A stretch of 13,982 nt of DNA from Pseudomonadota bacterium (GCA_003242645.1 QGVC01000054.1:1-13982); one strand, 5' to 3'; shown: positions 1 to 9,269, counted from the stretch's first letter. A program made the numbers and translations. Notes: generated by a model from the letters alone, not told the origin.

Positions 1-207
1 GGCTTGGATCACCGGCCCGTCAGCCATCGGGTCGGAGAAAGGCATTCCAAGCTCAATGATATCCGCCCCGGCCTCAGGCAGACCCGCCAGGATCTTCGCA
101 CTCGTGTCGTAGTCTGGATCACCGGCGGTAATGAACGTGACAAGCGCGCTCCGGCCCTCACGCTTTAGTGCAGCAAAGCGGCGGTCGATGCGAGTTTCAA
201 AAGTCAT
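1..207 (-). CDS. trpA: Tryptophan synthase alpha subunit, N-terminal part (cut by window edge)
   Basis: TrpA cleaves indole-3-glycerol phosphate to indole and glyceraldehyde 3-phosphate and passes indole to TrpB through a tunnel in the alpha2-beta2 complex. The first 69 codons are present, starting at an ATG (207-205). They read as a canonical TrpA N-terminus beginning [14 protein letters not shown]. The [12 protein letters not shown] strand lies near residues 21-32, and the signature [15 protein letters not shown] near 51-65 holds the catalytic acid pair, Glu52 and Asp63 (Glu49 and Asp60 in the Salmonella enzyme). The gene lies 25 bases downstream of the trpB stop on the same strand, so it is the next gene of the trpF-trpB-trpA operon. 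The remaining roughly 200 residues lie beyond position 1. No defect is visible in the part shown. Confidence 0.97.
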   Translation of the reverse strand, partial: MTFETRIDRRFAALKREGRSALVTFITAGDPDYDTSAKILAGLPEAGADIIELGMPFSDPMADGPVIQA

Positions 208-232
208 TCCGAAGTATCCCCGCCTCTTTGCT

Positions 233-1504
233 TCACATCTTCATGCCGAGATGCTCGGCCACCGTGAAAATATCTTTGTCGCCGCGTCCACACATGTTCA
301 TGACCAGAAGATCACTTTGCGGCAGTGTTGGGGCAAGCTTGCAGACCCATGCAAGCGCGTGAGCTGGCTCCAGCGCCGGTATGATGCCTTCGAGCCGCGT
401 GCAGAGCTGGAAGGCTTCCAACGCCTCCTTGTCGGTCACAGCCACGTACGTGACCCGCCCCGTTTCCTTGAGCCAGGAGTGCTCCGGCCCCACGCCGGGG
501 TAGTCGAGTCCAGCCGAGATGGAGTGACCCTCAAGGATCTGCCCGTCCTCGTTCTGCAGCAGGTATGTGCGGTTGCCATGAAGCACGCCGGGCCTGCCGC
601 CGGTCATCGACGCGCAGTGGCCATTAGGCACATCCAGTCCATGTCCTCCCGCTTCGACGCCGTAAATCTTGACGTCCTTGTCGTCGAGGAACGGATGGAA
701 CAGGCCGATCGCATTCGAGCCGCCGCCGATGCACGCCACCAGCGTATCCGGTAACCGGCCCTCCGCCTCCATCATCTGCTCACGAACTTCATTGCCGATG
801 ACCGACTGGAAGTCGCGGACCATTGCCGGGTAGGGGTGCGGCCCCGCCGCGGTCCCTATGATGTAGTACGTATTCTTGACGTTGGTGACCCAGTCCCGCA
901 GCGCTTCATTCATGGCGTCCTTCAGCGTGCCGGCTCCAGCGGTCACCGCATTCACCTTGGCGCCAAGCAGCTTCATGCGGAACACATTGGGCTTCTGCCG
1001 TTCCACGTCTGTGGCGCCCATGAAAATCTCGCACGGCAATCCATAGCGCGCGCAGACGGTCGCTACGGCCACACCATGTTGACCAGCGCCCGTTTCGGCG
1101 ATGATGCGGGTCTTCCCCATGCGACGAGCCAGGAGGATCTGGCCGAGGCAGTTGTTGATCTTGTGGCTGCCGGTGTGATTGAGCTCGTCGCGCTTGAAGT
1201 AGATCTTCGCGCCGCCCTTGCCGCCTTTGGATGCGGCCACCTCACGCAAATACGCCGTGAGGCGTTCCGCGTGATAAAGCGGCGAAGGTCGACCGGCATA
1301 ATGTGTGTGGAGGAACTTCAGCTCGGCCTGGAATTCCGGATCGTTCTTGGCCTCGTTGTACGCCTCCTCGAGCTCCAGAATTAGCGGCATCAACGTCTCG
1401 GCCACGAACCGGCCGCCGAACTGGCCGAAAAATCCATGCTCGTCCGGTCCCATTCGGTAGCTGTTGGGCTCCGAGCCGGCAGTCGCTCTCAATTCGCCAC
1501 TCAT
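233..1504 (-). CDS. trpB: Tryptophan synthase beta subunit
   Basis: TrpB is the PLP enzyme that condenses indole with L-serine to give tryptophan. The 423-residue product is slightly longer than the usual 395-410, mostly through an N-terminal extension before the [15 protein letters not shown] block (residues 24-38). The HTGSHKINN motif (110-118) carries the PLP-binding Lys115. [10 protein letters not shown] begins at Glu137, the equivalent of catalytic Glu109 in Salmonella. The phosphate-binding loop GGGSNA is at 260-265, and the C-terminal CGRGDKD is intact. This is the TrpB1 form that pairs with TrpA. The ATG at 1504-1502 is preceded by AAGGA at 9 bases. The start lies 13 bases after the trpF stop and the next gene is trpA, so the three are almost certainly co-transcribed. 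Confidence 0.98.
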   Translation of the reverse strand: MSGELRATAGSEPNSYRMGPDEHGFFGQFGGRFVAETLMPLILELEEAYNEAKNDPEFQAELKFLHTHYAGRPSPLYHAERLTAYLREVAASKGGKGGAKIYFKRDELNHTGSHKINNCLGQILLARRMGKTRIIAETGAGQHGVAVATVCARYGLPCEIFMGATDVERQKPNVFRMKLLGAKVNAVTAGAGTLKDAMNEALRDWVTNVKNTYYIIGTAAGPHPYPAMVRDFQSVIGNEVREQMMEAEGRLPDTLVACIGGGSNAIGLFHPFLDDKDVKIYGVEAGGHGLDVPNGHCASMTGGRPGVLHGNRTYLLQNEDGQILEGHSISAGLDYPGVGPEHSWLKETGRVTYVAVTDKEALEAFQLCTRLEGIIPALEPAHALAWVCKLAPTLPQSDLLVMNMCGRGDKDIFTVAEHLGMKM

Positions 1505-1517
1505 GCGCGTAAATCCT

Positions 1518-2192
1518 TCAGCTCCAGTTCGGCGTGCGCCTGTCGGAGGCGCCTTTGGCCGCGGCTATGAATTTCTCAATCAAGATCGGATCTTTCTCAC
1601 CTGGCCGCACCTCGACGCCCGACGAAACGTCCACCCCTTCCGGCGTCGTCAGCCTAATTGCCTCGGCCACATTCTCGGGATTGAGGCCGCCCGACAGCAT
1701 GAATCGAACCTCGCTCCTCACCCCATCGAGCGCACGCCAGTCGAATGCGATGCCATTACCTCCCGGAAGCGCGCCAGCCACATCGCGCGGCGCCTTTGCG
1801 TCGAAGAGGAACAAATCGACCATATCCCGGTAGGCGAGCGCGCGATCAGCATCCGCTTTGGTTTCAACACTGATCGCCTTCATCACGGGCCGCCCGAACG
1901 TCTTGCGGATAGCGGCCGCGCGCTCAGGTGACTCCTTCCCGTGGAGTTGTATCAGGTCTGGCTCGACCTTCCGAATCACGTCTTCCAGGAGCGAATCGTC
2001 CGGATCGACAACCAGGGCAACGACCTGGGCACGCCCGCGCACAAGTTGCGCCAGCTTGGCGGCATCTTCGGGCGAGAGATAACGCGGACTGGGCGGATAG
2101 AAGACGAGGCCCACATAGTCGGCACCCGACGCGAGCGCCGCAGCGACCGTGTCCTCAGTTCTAAGCCCGCAAATTTTGACCTTGATTGCCAT
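1518..2192 (-). CDS. trpF: Phosphoribosylanthranilate isomerase
   Basis: TrpF performs the Amadori rearrangement of N-(5-phosphoribosyl)anthranilate to CdRP in tryptophan synthesis. The chosen start (ATG, 2192-2190) gives 224 residues, normal for the family, and places MAIKVKICG at the N-terminus. Cys8 of this KICG motif is the general base, and Asp131 in FLFDAK is the likely general acid. The phosphate-binding loops are [12 protein letters not shown] (164-175) and VDVSSGVE (187-194). Reading could also begin 17 codons earlier at 2243, but that extension is Arg-rich and unlike the family. The ribosome site before the chosen start is weak (a CAGG about 8 bases upstream). The gene is followed 13 bases later by trpB; upstream, 137 bases separate it from the dehydrogenase gene. 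Confidence 0.95.
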   Translation of the reverse strand: MAIKVKICGLRTEDTVAAALASGADYVGLVFYPPSPRYLSPEDAAKLAQLVRGRAQVVALVVDPDDSLLEDVIRKVEPDLIQLHGKESPERAAAIRKTFGRPVMKAISVETKADADRALAYRDMVDLFLFDAKAPRDVAGALPGGNGIAFDWRALDGVRSEVRFMLSGGLNPENVAEAIRLTTPEGVDVSSGVEVRPGEKDPILIEKFIAAAKGASDRRTPNWS

Positions 2193-2329
2193 TTCGTTTG
2201 CCTGCCCGGGCGCACGCCTGCGGCAGTCGCGCCTCACCCCCAATGGGGTCTTCCGCTATGTGCACCGAGCGGAGAGGAAACGCAACTTGACCCATCCCCG
2301 CAGCCCTGCGGAGATCTCCTGCGCGCCCG
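2193..2329 (-). other. 137-bp gap before trpF with small hairpins
   Basis: On the minus strand this gap contains a CCGCAG-GG-CTGCGG inverted repeat and, nearer trpF, a five-base ACCCC/GGGGT hairpin with a four-base loop. Neither is followed by a T-run, so neither looks like a simple terminator. I see no convincing promoter hexamer pair. No tryptophan-rich leader peptide or classical trp attenuator is evident. The genes on both sides run in the same direction, so read-through transcription is the simplest assumption. Confidence 0.3.
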
Positions 2330-3301
2330 CTATGCCGAAGCCTCAACCTTTTCGTAGACGGCCACCGCGGCCGCCAAATCCTCGATGGACGCGCCTACGG
2401 ATTTGAACATCGTGATCTCGTCGGCTGAACTCCGGCGCGGCGCAGTTCCACGAGCCAGACCGAATAGGTCCCCCTGAATGTCGCTTTCGCGAATGACGCC
2501 CGCCTTCAGAGGCATGACGACGTCACCCGCCTCGCTCAATCCACCCGCGAACGTGTCGACCCAAATTCGTGCCCTCCGGACCACCTCGTCATCCGTCTCC
2601 CGCATGTCCGGCCGATAGGCGCCCACGCAGTCGAGGTGGCAACCGGGCTTCAGCCAGGCACCACGTATCAGCGGTTCCGAGGATATAGTCGCAGTCGAGA
2701 TAAGATCGGCAGCCCGCGCAGCTTCCTCGAGGTCATCGACGACCGAGAGAACCAGCCCGGAGCTCGCGAGCTCCCGTTGCAGGGCCTCTGCTTTGGAGCG
2801 TGTTCTGTTCCACAGCATGACCTCGCGGATGGGCCGCACCGAGGCATGGGCCCGAACCAGATAGGGTGCGAGCGCACCCGCGCCCACCATCAGCATCCGG
2901 GCGGCATCCGGTCGAGCCAGAAAACGCGCCGCCAGCGCTGAGGCCGCAGCCGTCCTCCACACGGTGAGCTTCGGCGCATCGATCAGGGCCAACGGCTCAC
3001 CCGTTTCTGAGGAAAGGAGAAGGTAGGCCCCATAGATGGCCGGCTTGCCGAGGCGGGAATTGTCAGGAAAAACAGTAACTTGCTTGATCCCGATATATCG
3101 GCCAGCCGTCTCCGCTCCCGGCGCCGAGCTCGTCCAAGCCGGCATCAGCAGCAGCGTGGCGTCGGGGCGGCCTTCCAGCTTGATCGTATGATGGTGTCGC
3201 GGTGGGGCGATCGCACCCGTGCGAAACGCTTCCTCGAGCACATCGACGAGCTGAGGGTATGCCAGCGCCTTCTCGACCGCAGCCGCGTCTATGAAGCGCA
3301 T
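2330..3301 (-). CDS. Ornithine cyclodeaminase / mu-crystallin family NAD(P)-dependent enzyme
   Basis: This 323-residue protein has the full-length architecture of the OCD/mu-crystallin superfamily, which includes ornithine cyclodeaminase, alanine dehydrogenase and delta1-pyrroline-2-carboxylate/ketimine reductases. Visible motifs are YIGIKQV with Lys73, the WRTAAASALAA helix (115-125, Arg116), the Rossmann glycine loop VGAGALAPY (139-147), VGAYRPDMRETD (227-237) holding the conserved Asp232, and FKSVG near 299-303. The GAYRPDMRETD version resembles mu-crystallin and pyrroline-2-carboxylate reductases more than true ornithine cyclodeaminases, which usually show GAD-PGK-ELD. My inference is therefore a cyclic-imine reductase or amino-acid dehydrogenase; the substrate cannot be told from sequence. 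The ATG lies only 15 bases after the LapA-domain gene stop, which suggests co-transcription with ihfB and trpFBA. The ribosome site is weak. Confidence 0.85.
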   Translation of the reverse strand: MRFIDAAAVEKALAYPQLVDVLEEAFRTGAIAPPRHHHTIKLEGRPDATLLLMPAWTSSAPGAETAGRYIGIKQVTVFPDNSRLGKPAIYGAYLLLSSETGEPLALIDAPKLTVWRTAAASALAARFLARPDAARMLMVGAGALAPYLVRAHASVRPIREVMLWNRTRSKAEALQRELASSGLVLSVVDDLEEAARAADLISTATISSEPLIRGAWLKPGCHLDCVGAYRPDMRETDDEVVRRARIWVDTFAGGLSEAGDVVMPLKAGVIRESDIQGDLFGLARGTAPRRSSADEITMFKSVGASIEDLAAAVAVYEKVEASA

Positions 3302-3316
3302 GGGTGACGTCCAGTA

Positions 3317-3691
3317 TCAGTGGCCCGCCAGGGCGAGGTGCCTCTTTTCGTACGACTGCGAAGCAGACTTCTGCTGAGCGACCAGCGCATCACGCTCGCG
3401 CATCAAGCGTTCCGCCTCCGCCCGCCAGCGCGCTGCATCTTGCCCGCGGTTGCGGGCCAACCGGCGCCAGCGGCTCTGGCTGAACCACGTTGCGATGCCC
3501 CCCAAAATGACCCCCACGATGAGCATCGCAAAAAGGTAAGCGTAAAAGGGCAGCTCTAAAGCCACGATCGGGTCGACAGGATTGAACGGGTCGAGCACAA
3601 GCCGGACCGTATGGCGATTGGCCACCGCCAACGTCACGAGGAAAACGGCGGCCACGAAGCCGAACAGCAGCCCCAGAATTCGACCGATCAC
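3317..3691 (-). CDS. LapA-domain (DUF1049) small inner-membrane protein
   Basis: The 124-residue product has two predicted membrane helices, about residues 4-24 (ILGLLFGFVAAVFLVTLAV) and 47-70, joined by a short loop containing the family-typical FNPVDPI stretch. A charged, probably coiled-coil, cytoplasmic tail (76-108) rich in Arg, Glu and Ala follows. This is the DUF1049/LapA layout; E. coli LapA works with LapB in controlling LpxC and lipopolysaccharide assembly. Whether this homologue does the same is inference. The start is a GTG at 3691-3689, chosen because GGAAGGAA (plus-strand 3698-3705) lies exactly six bases upstream. The gene sits 42 bases after ihfB and 15 bases before the dehydrogenase gene. 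A DUF1049 gene next to ihfB and trpF is usual in this order of bacteria. Confidence 0.88.
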   Translation of the reverse strand: MIGRILGLLFGFVAAVFLVTLAVANRHTVRLVLDPFNPVDPIVALELPFYAYLFAMLIVGVILGGIATWFSQSRWRRLARNRGQDAARWRAEAERLMRERDALVAQQKSASQSYEKRHLALAGH

Positions 3692-3697
3692 AATGAG

Positions 3698-3705
3698 TTC
3701 CTTCC
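3698..3705 (-). promoter_or_regulatory. Strong ribosome binding site for the LapA-domain gene
   Basis: GGAAGGAA on the minus strand is six bases from the GTG codon at 3691. It decides the non-ATG start, because no in-frame ATG gives a better-placed site. Confidence 0.7.
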
Positions 3706-3733
3706 CGGCCAGGCGTCGCTCAATCCGAAAGCC

Positions 3734-4024
3734 TCAGCCCGAAGTGGGCCGGTTGATGCGCTCGCGCAACTCCTTGCCCGTTTTGAAGAACGGCACGTAC
3801 TTCTCTTCGACGGCCACTGGCGCCCCCGTCCGCGGGTTGCGCCCGATCCGCGGCGCTCTGTACTTCACCGTGAATGCGCCGAAACCCCTGAGCTCAACGC
3901 GGTCTCCCCGCGCCAACGCGTTGACGATCTCATCGAAGATGACGTTGACGATCCGCTCCACGTCGCGGTGGTAGAGATGAGGGTTGGCTGCGGCAATCCT
4001 TTGGATGAGCTCAGACTTGATCAC
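3734..4024 (-). CDS. ihfB: Integration host factor beta subunit
   Basis: IHF-beta pairs with IHF-alpha to bind and sharply bend DNA, with roles in nucleoid structure, transcription, replication and recombination. The 96-residue product (E. coli: 94) starts at a GTG (4024-4022), giving (M)[17 protein letters not shown], the classical IHF-beta N-terminus. The site GGAG lies six bases upstream. An in-frame ATG at 4081 would add 19 residues not seen in the family and would overlap sppA and the promoter, so I reject it. The [11 protein letters not shown] strand (46-56) and the DNA-intercalating beta-arm GRNPRTG with Pro64 are present. [16 protein letters not shown] closes the fold. A strong promoter-like site lies just upstream, so ihfB is probably the first gene of its own transcript, with the LapA-domain gene, the dehydrogenase and trpFBA behind it. 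Confidence 0.96.
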   Translation of the reverse strand: MIKSELIQRIAAANPHLYHRDVERIVNVIFDEIVNALARGDRVELRGFGAFTVKYRAPRIGRNPRTGAPVAVEEKYVPFFKTGKELRERINRPTSG

Positions 4025-4052
4025 GACACGCTCCGACGGCAAAAGTGCTTGT

Positions 4053-4081
4053 ATTATAATCAGTTTTCGGAAGGTTGCCAA
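4053..4081 (-). promoter_or_regulatory. Predicted housekeeping sigma promoter for ihfB
   Basis: The minus strand reads TTGGCA (plus-strand 4076-4081), 17 bases, then TATAAT (plus-strand 4058-4053). This matches the -35/-10 consensus at 11 of 12 positions with ideal spacing. Predicted transcription starts near 4046, giving a leader of about 22 bases before the ihfB GTG. The site overlaps the last codons and stop of sppA. ATTATAAT is its own reverse complement, so a -10-like hexamer also exists on the plus strand, but no -35 partner was noticed there. Confidence 0.65.
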
Positions 4082-5016
4082 ACCGACACAAGCCCGTCAA
4101 GGCGGAAAGCCCCAAGCGTCCGATCGCGTGTGAGCAACGCCGTCAGCTCGGCCATGAGATCGCCGCCCAGATAGCGTGCCAAGCCGGCTATGCTGCCGAG
4201 CCCCCAGCCCGTTCCGCTGCGCTCCTTCCAGTCCACAACCTTGAGGCCCTTCTCGACGCCCCGCCCTTCAAGCCAGCGTATGGCCTCCGGCTCGCCGCCG
4301 ATCTCGTCGATGAGCTTGTGTTGTAGCGCCTCGCGGCCGGAGAAGACCCGTCCCTGCTCCAGCCCCGGTATGCTGCTGGTGGTGACCTGCCGCCGGGTAC
4401 GAACGAGGTCGAGAAACCACTGATGACTCTCTGCGATCATGCTCTCCGCGAGGGCACGGCCCGTCTCGTCGAGAGGTTGGAAAGGCGAAGGATTGGATTT
4501 CAGCGGGCCGCTTTTGACCTCGTTGACCTTTACGCCGATCTTGTCCAAAAAACCGGATATCTCCGGCCATTGCATGACGACACCGATCGACCCGGTGATG
4601 GTGTTGCCGCGTGCCACGATGTAATCCGTCCCAAGCCCGGCGATATAGGCCGCCGATGCGGCCACGGTTCCAAACTGCGCAACGACCGGCTTCTTTTCTG
4701 AGAGTCGGCGGAGCGCGGAATAGATTGCCTCTCCGCCCGTGGTTGTCCCGCCGGGACTGTTGACGTAGACGATGACCCCGGCGACATTCTCGGCTTCGCC
4801 GATACGGTCGAGCAGCTTCAGGAAGTCACGATCCTCTGTGATCATCCCCTCGAGCGACACACGGGCAATTTGCCGGCGATCGAGGAGTCCGCTCTCGCTT
4901 GAGACAAGGAGGGCGCCGGCTGCGAGCGTGAGAGCAATCACCGCCAGCACGCGCCAGAATGAAAGCTGGCGCCTTACGCGGCGGCGATCGAGAATGGTCT
5001 CAGTGTCGAGGCTCAT
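4060..5016 (-). CDS. sppA: Signal peptide peptidase SppA, short (36K) type, S49 family
   Basis: SppA is a membrane-anchored serine protease that degrades cleaved signal peptides and other membrane peptides. The 318-residue protein is the short form with a single peptidase domain. A positively charged N-terminus (RRRVRRQ) precedes one membrane helix at about 21-39, leaving the catalytic domain outside the cytoplasm. [16 protein letters not shown] (84-99) is the family oxyanion segment. The nucleophile is Ser121 in [12 protein letters not shown], and the general base is Lys173 in [10 protein letters not shown]. Their 52-residue separation equals that of Ser147/Lys199 in Bacillus subtilis SppA. 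TGSIGVV (141-147) is also typical. The start ATG follows GGGAAG at four bases. A hairpin separates it from rpsA, and its last codons carry the ihfB promoter. Confidence 0.94.
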   Translation of the reverse strand: MSLDTETILDRRRVRRQLSFWRVLAVIALTLAAGALLVSSESGLLDRRQIARVSLEGMITEDRDFLKLLDRIGEAENVAGVIVYVNSPGGTTTGGEAIYSALRRLSEKKPVVAQFGTVAASAAYIAGLGTDYIVARGNTITGSIGVVMQWPEISGFLDKIGVKVNEVKSGPLKSNPSPFQPLDETGRALAESMIAESHQWFLDLVRTRRQVTTSSIPGLEQGRVFSGREALQHKLIDEIGGEPEAIRWLEGRGVEKGLKVVDWKERSGTGWGLGSIAGLARYLGGDLMAELTALLTRDRTLGAFRLDGLVSVWQPSEN

Positions 5017-5117
5017 GCTGCTTCCCGTGCCACCATCGGGCGGCCAATTCGATTACACGGCTGGCTAGAAACTAGGCCGCTGCGTCGCGCCATTCAATGT
5101 TCGTGTGGCCGAAACGT

Positions 5118-5152
5118 AAGGAGCGCGGCTACCAGCATGAGCCGCGCTCCTT
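5118..5152 (-). terminator. Perfect 13-bp hairpin between rpsA and sppA, likely rpsA terminator or attenuator
   Basis: The arms 5118-5130 and 5140-5152 (AAGGAGCGCGGCT and its exact complement) enclose a nine-base loop, starting about 22 bases after the rpsA stop. In the rpsA direction the sequence after the stem is ACGTTTCGG, only a short T cluster. Termination may therefore be partial, leaving read-through into sppA. Confidence 0.65.
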
Positions 5153-5174
5153 CAATTGATAGACTAGAGGCTGT

Positions 5175-6908
5175 CTACTCTTTGGATTCCTCTTCCTTGG
5201 CCTCGTCCTCGCGCTTCTTGATGGCCGCCTTGAAGATTTCGCCGAGCGAGGCACCCGAGTCGGTTGAGCCATACTGGGCCACCGCCTGCTTCTCCTCGGC
5301 CAGCTCAAGCTGCTTGATCGAGACCGAGATCTTGCGGTTCGTCTTGTCGACGTTGACGACCGCGGCATCGACCTTATCGCCGATGTTGAACCGCTCCGGC
5401 CGCTGCTCGGCCCGGTCGCGCGACAGGTCGGAGCGCTTGATGAAGGTCGTGACGTCGGTCCCGACGAGCTTCACCTCGATGCCGTTGTCCTGAACAGCGA
5501 CCACCTCGCAGGTGACCGGGTCGCCCTTCTTGTAGCGACTGATCACATCGAGCGGGTCACCCTGGAGCTGCTTGATGCCAAGCGAGATGCGCTCCTTGGA
5601 CGGGTCCACGTCGAGGACCACCGCCTTGACCACGTCACCCTTCTTGTACTCCTTGATGACCTCCTCGCCCGGGCGGTTCCAGTCGAGATCCGAGAGGTGA
5701 ACCATGCCATCGACGCCGCCCTCAAGGCCGATGAACAGCCCGAACTCTGTGATGTTGCGGATCGGCCCTTCGACCACCGATCCCTTCGGGTGATTGGCCA
5801 GGAAGGCCTCCCACGGGTTCTCCTGCGTCTGCTTGAGACCCAGGCTGATCCTCCGCTTTTGGGCATCGACCTCGAGGACCTGGACCTCCACCTCCTGGCT
5901 GGTCGAGACGATCTTGCCGGGGTGGACGTTCTTCTTGGTCCAGCTCATCTCGGAGACGTGGATCAGGCCCTCTACTCCAGGCTCCAACTCCACGAAGGCA
6001 CCATAGTCGGCGATGTTCGTGACCACGCCCTTGAACCGCGCGCCGACTGGGTACTTGGCCTCGATGCCCTCCCACGGATCAGCCTGCAGCTGCTTCATGC
6101 CGAGGCTGATGCGCTGCGTCTCCGGATTGATGCGGATGATTTGCACTTTCACCGTGTCGCCGACATTGACGATCTCGGAGGGGTGATTGACACGACGCCA
6201 GGCCATGTCTGTGACATGGAGCAGGCCGTCGATGCCGCCGAGGTCGATGAACGCACCGTAGTCGGTGATGTTCTTGACCACGCCTTCGATGACCTGGCCC
6301 TCCTCCAGCTTCGACACGATGTCGGCGCGCTGCTCGGCCCGGGTCTCCTCCAGCACCGAGCGGCGGGAGACGACGATATTGCCGCGCCGGCGATCCATCT
6401 TGAGGATCTGGAACTGCAACGGCTGGTGCATCAGCGGGCCAATGTCGCGCACAGGCCGGATGTCCACCTGGCTGCCCGGCAAGAACGCGACGGCGCCGTC
6501 GAGATCGACCGTGAAGCCGCCCTTCACCTTGTTGAAGATGACGCCGGTGACCTTCTCGCCCCGCTCGAACTGCTGCTCGAGGCGGTTCCAGCTTTCCTCG
6601 CGGCGGGCCTTCTCGCGGCTCAACACCGCCTCGCCCAGCGCGTTCTCAATGCGCTCCAGGTAGACCTCGACCTCGTCACCGACCTTCAAGTCGGCCGGCT
6701 TGCCAGGCGCAGCGAACTCCTTCAGCGGGACGCGGCCCTCCACCTTCAGGCCGACATCGATGACCGCCATGTCCTTCTCGATGGCGACGACCTTGCCGCG
6801 GACGACGTTGCCCTCGTAGCTGACATCTTCGGCAAGCGTCTCGTCCAACATGGCCGCGAATTCTTCGCGGGATGGCGTCAGCTCTTTCGAGACTTGAGGT
6901 GTGCTCAT
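5175..6908 (-). CDS. rpsA: 30S ribosomal protein S1
   Basis: S1 brings mRNA to the 30S subunit and melts structure at initiation sites. The 577-residue product is close to the E. coli length (557) and shows six S1 (OB-fold) repeats at about residues 34-99, 117-183, 204-272, 289-359, 376-446 and 463-533. Repeats 3-5 carry the clearest RNA-binding pattern, with NITDYGAF, NIADYGAF and NITEFGLF, each followed by an E/D-G-L/M-x-H-V/L-S/T motif. Repeats 1, 2 and 6 are the divergent ones. The acidic/Lys tail ends KEEESKE. The start ATG (6908-6906) is preceded by AAGGA at six bases. It is followed by a strong hairpin and lies downstream of cmk, an order conserved in many proteobacteria. Confidence 0.98.
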   Translation of the reverse strand: MSTPQVSKELTPSREEFAAMLDETLAEDVSYEGNVVRGKVVAIEKDMAVIDVGLKVEGRVPLKEFAAPGKPADLKVGDEVEVYLERIENALGEAVLSREKARREESWNRLEQQFERGEKVTGVIFNKVKGGFTVDLDGAVAFLPGSQVDIRPVRDIGPLMHQPLQFQILKMDRRRGNIVVSRRSVLEETRAEQRADIVSKLEEGQVIEGVVKNITDYGAFIDLGGIDGLLHVTDMAWRRVNHPSEIVNVGDTVKVQIIRINPETQRISLGMKQLQADPWEGIEAKYPVGARFKGVVTNIADYGAFVELEPGVEGLIHVSEMSWTKKNVHPGKIVSTSQEVEVQVLEVDAQKRRISLGLKQTQENPWEAFLANHPKGSVVEGPIRNITEFGLFIGLEGGVDGMVHLSDLDWNRPGEEVIKEYKKGDVVKAVVLDVDPSKERISLGIKQLQGDPLDVISRYKKGDPVTCEVVAVQDNGIEVKLVGTDVTTFIKRSDLSRDRAEQRPERFNIGDKVDAAVVNVDKTNRKISVSIKQLELAEEKQAVAQYGSTDSGASLGEIFKAAIKKREDEAKEEESKE

Positions 6909-7105
6909 TCAGTTTCCTTCAACTTCATTGGCGGGAAGAACCCACCGGTTTGTCCAAAATCGTGCATTGCGGCGTGCGGGCCGGCGCAGCGCCATACCCG
7001 GCTGGAGGCAACCAGCGCGCAAATTCCGAAGCGTTGATTTTTCGCGAGCCACCGGCAGAGGGGTCTGCCCACCAATGGGATTAGGGGCGCGGCCACTGGC
7101 GCACC
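6909..7105 (-). other. rpsA leader / cmk-rpsA intergenic region
   Basis: This 197-bp stretch carries no credible gene. A GC-rich hairpin lies beside the cmk stop (listed separately). Further down are short inverted repeats such as CTGG/CCAG and GGCGC/GCGCC on the minus strand, so the rpsA leader may be structured. S1 is known to repress its own translation through its leader in E. coli; a similar role here is only a possibility. I found no clear -35/-10 pair. Confidence 0.35.
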
Positions 7106-7106
7106 C
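7085..7106 (-). terminator. Weak hairpin at the cmk stop codon
   Basis: On the minus strand GGGTGCG (7106-7100) pairs with CGCGCCC (7091-7085) with one G-T wobble and an eight-base loop. It starts at the cmk TAG and is followed by CTAATCCC, without a T-run. It could be a weak terminator or a stabilising 3' structure. Confidence 0.3.
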
Positions 7107-7732
7107 TATTGGCCGATCTTCCTCTTGATCAGTCCGACGGCGGCATCGAACGCCGCTTCTATATCCAAGTTGGTGGTATCGAGCAATACGGCGTCTTCGG
7201 CGGGCCGCATCGGTGCGCTCGCGCGATTGGTGTCGCGCTCGTCGCGCTGACGTATCATTTCCAGCACTTCTTCGTAAGTTACATCGTCGCCTTGAGACTT
7301 GCGTTCAAGATAACGCCGCCGGGCACGGACCTCGGGCAAAGCGGTCACGAATATTTTGACATCCGCGTCGGGACATACCACGGTGCCGATATCCCGCCCG
7401 TCGAGCACGGCTCCAGGCTTGCGCCGCGCGAACTCGCGCTGAAAGTCCAGCAGCGCCTCTCGGACCCGCTGGATGCGAGCCACAATTGACGCGGCCTCAC
7501 CGATGTCCGCCTGGCGGAGGGTCGGGTCCGACAAGGTCTCGGGGTCAAGCGACCGAGCGCATTCCACCGCGACCTGCTCGTCATCGAGCGCCGCACCGCG
7601 CGCCAGCACATCGCGGGCCACAGCCCGATAAAGGAGCCCCGTGTCGAGGTGAGCAAATCCGAAATGCTCGGCAATGAGCTTGCCAAGCGTGCCTTTTCCT
7701 GAAGCCGCCGGTCCGTCGATGGCGATGATCAT
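7106..7732 (-). CDS. cmk: Cytidylate (CMP/dCMP) kinase
   Basis: Cmk phosphorylates CMP and dCMP using ATP, feeding CTP and dCTP pools. The start ATG at 7732 gives 208 residues beginning MIIAIDGPAASGKGT, whose P-loop at 7-15 is diagnostic. The NMP-binding region includes LDTGLLYRAVA (29-39), and DGRDIGTVVCPDADVKIFVTA (111-131) is the conserved core. The lid carries RQRDERDTNR (161-170), and LLDTTNL (183-189) is also typical. An upstream in-frame TTG at 7768 would add 12 residues ahead of the P-loop strand and is not credible. GGGAG lies four bases before the ATG. The start overlaps by four bases the stop of a possible 16-codon ORF. The gene lies between aroA and rpsA, a conserved neighbourhood. 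Confidence 0.97.
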   Translation of the reverse strand: MIIAIDGPAASGKGTLGKLIAEHFGFAHLDTGLLYRAVARDVLARGAALDDEQVAVECARSLDPETLSDPTLRQADIGEAASIVARIQRVREALLDFQREFARRKPGAVLDGRDIGTVVCPDADVKIFVTALPEVRARRRYLERKSQGDDVTYEEVLEMIRQRDERDTNRASAPMRPAEDAVLLDTTNLDIEAAFDAAVGLIKRKIGQ

Positions 7733-7779
7733 GCCGCTCCCGTTCGCCTGGCATCGACTCGCTCGCAAACTACAGCCAT
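7729..7779 (-). CDS. Possible 16-residue small ORF overlapping the cmk start
   Basis: An ATG at 7779-7777 follows GAGGTGA (plus-strand 7785-7791) by five bases, the best ribosome-site match in this part of the window. It opens the frame MAVVCERVDARRTGAA, whose TGA overlaps the cmk ATG as ATGA. The same frame is open further upstream, and a GTG at 7827 would give 32 residues (MKIGQGIEGLQREVTR then the above). No such protein is known to me. It could be a small gene translationally coupled to cmk, a leader peptide, or chance: a four-base overlap arises whenever an ATG is followed by A. Confidence 0.25.
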   Translation of the reverse strand: MAVVCERVDARRTGAA

Positions 7780-7846
7780 GCGGGTCACCTCGCGCTGAAG
7801 TCCCTCGATTCCTTGGCCGATCTTCACCGACTTTGTCAGCTCTGGG

Positions 7847-9269
<1,423 letters not shown>

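Noticed and set aside
131..754. 207-codon plus-strand frame opposite trpA/trpB
   Set aside because: Overlaps two unmistakable tryptophan synthase genes and shows no family resemblance.
5097..5141. 14-codon minus-strand ORF (MLVAALLTFRPHEH) with AAGGAG upstream, inside the rpsA hairpin
   Set aside because: The purine-rich site is simply one arm of the terminator-like stem; the peptide is very short and better explained by that structure.
5697..7037. 446-codon open frame on the plus strand opposite rpsA
   Set aside because: It is the antisense of a well-conserved S1 gene and arises from the GC-rich codon pattern. The translation is rich in Asp, Leu, His and Ala, without recognisable motifs or a ribosome site.
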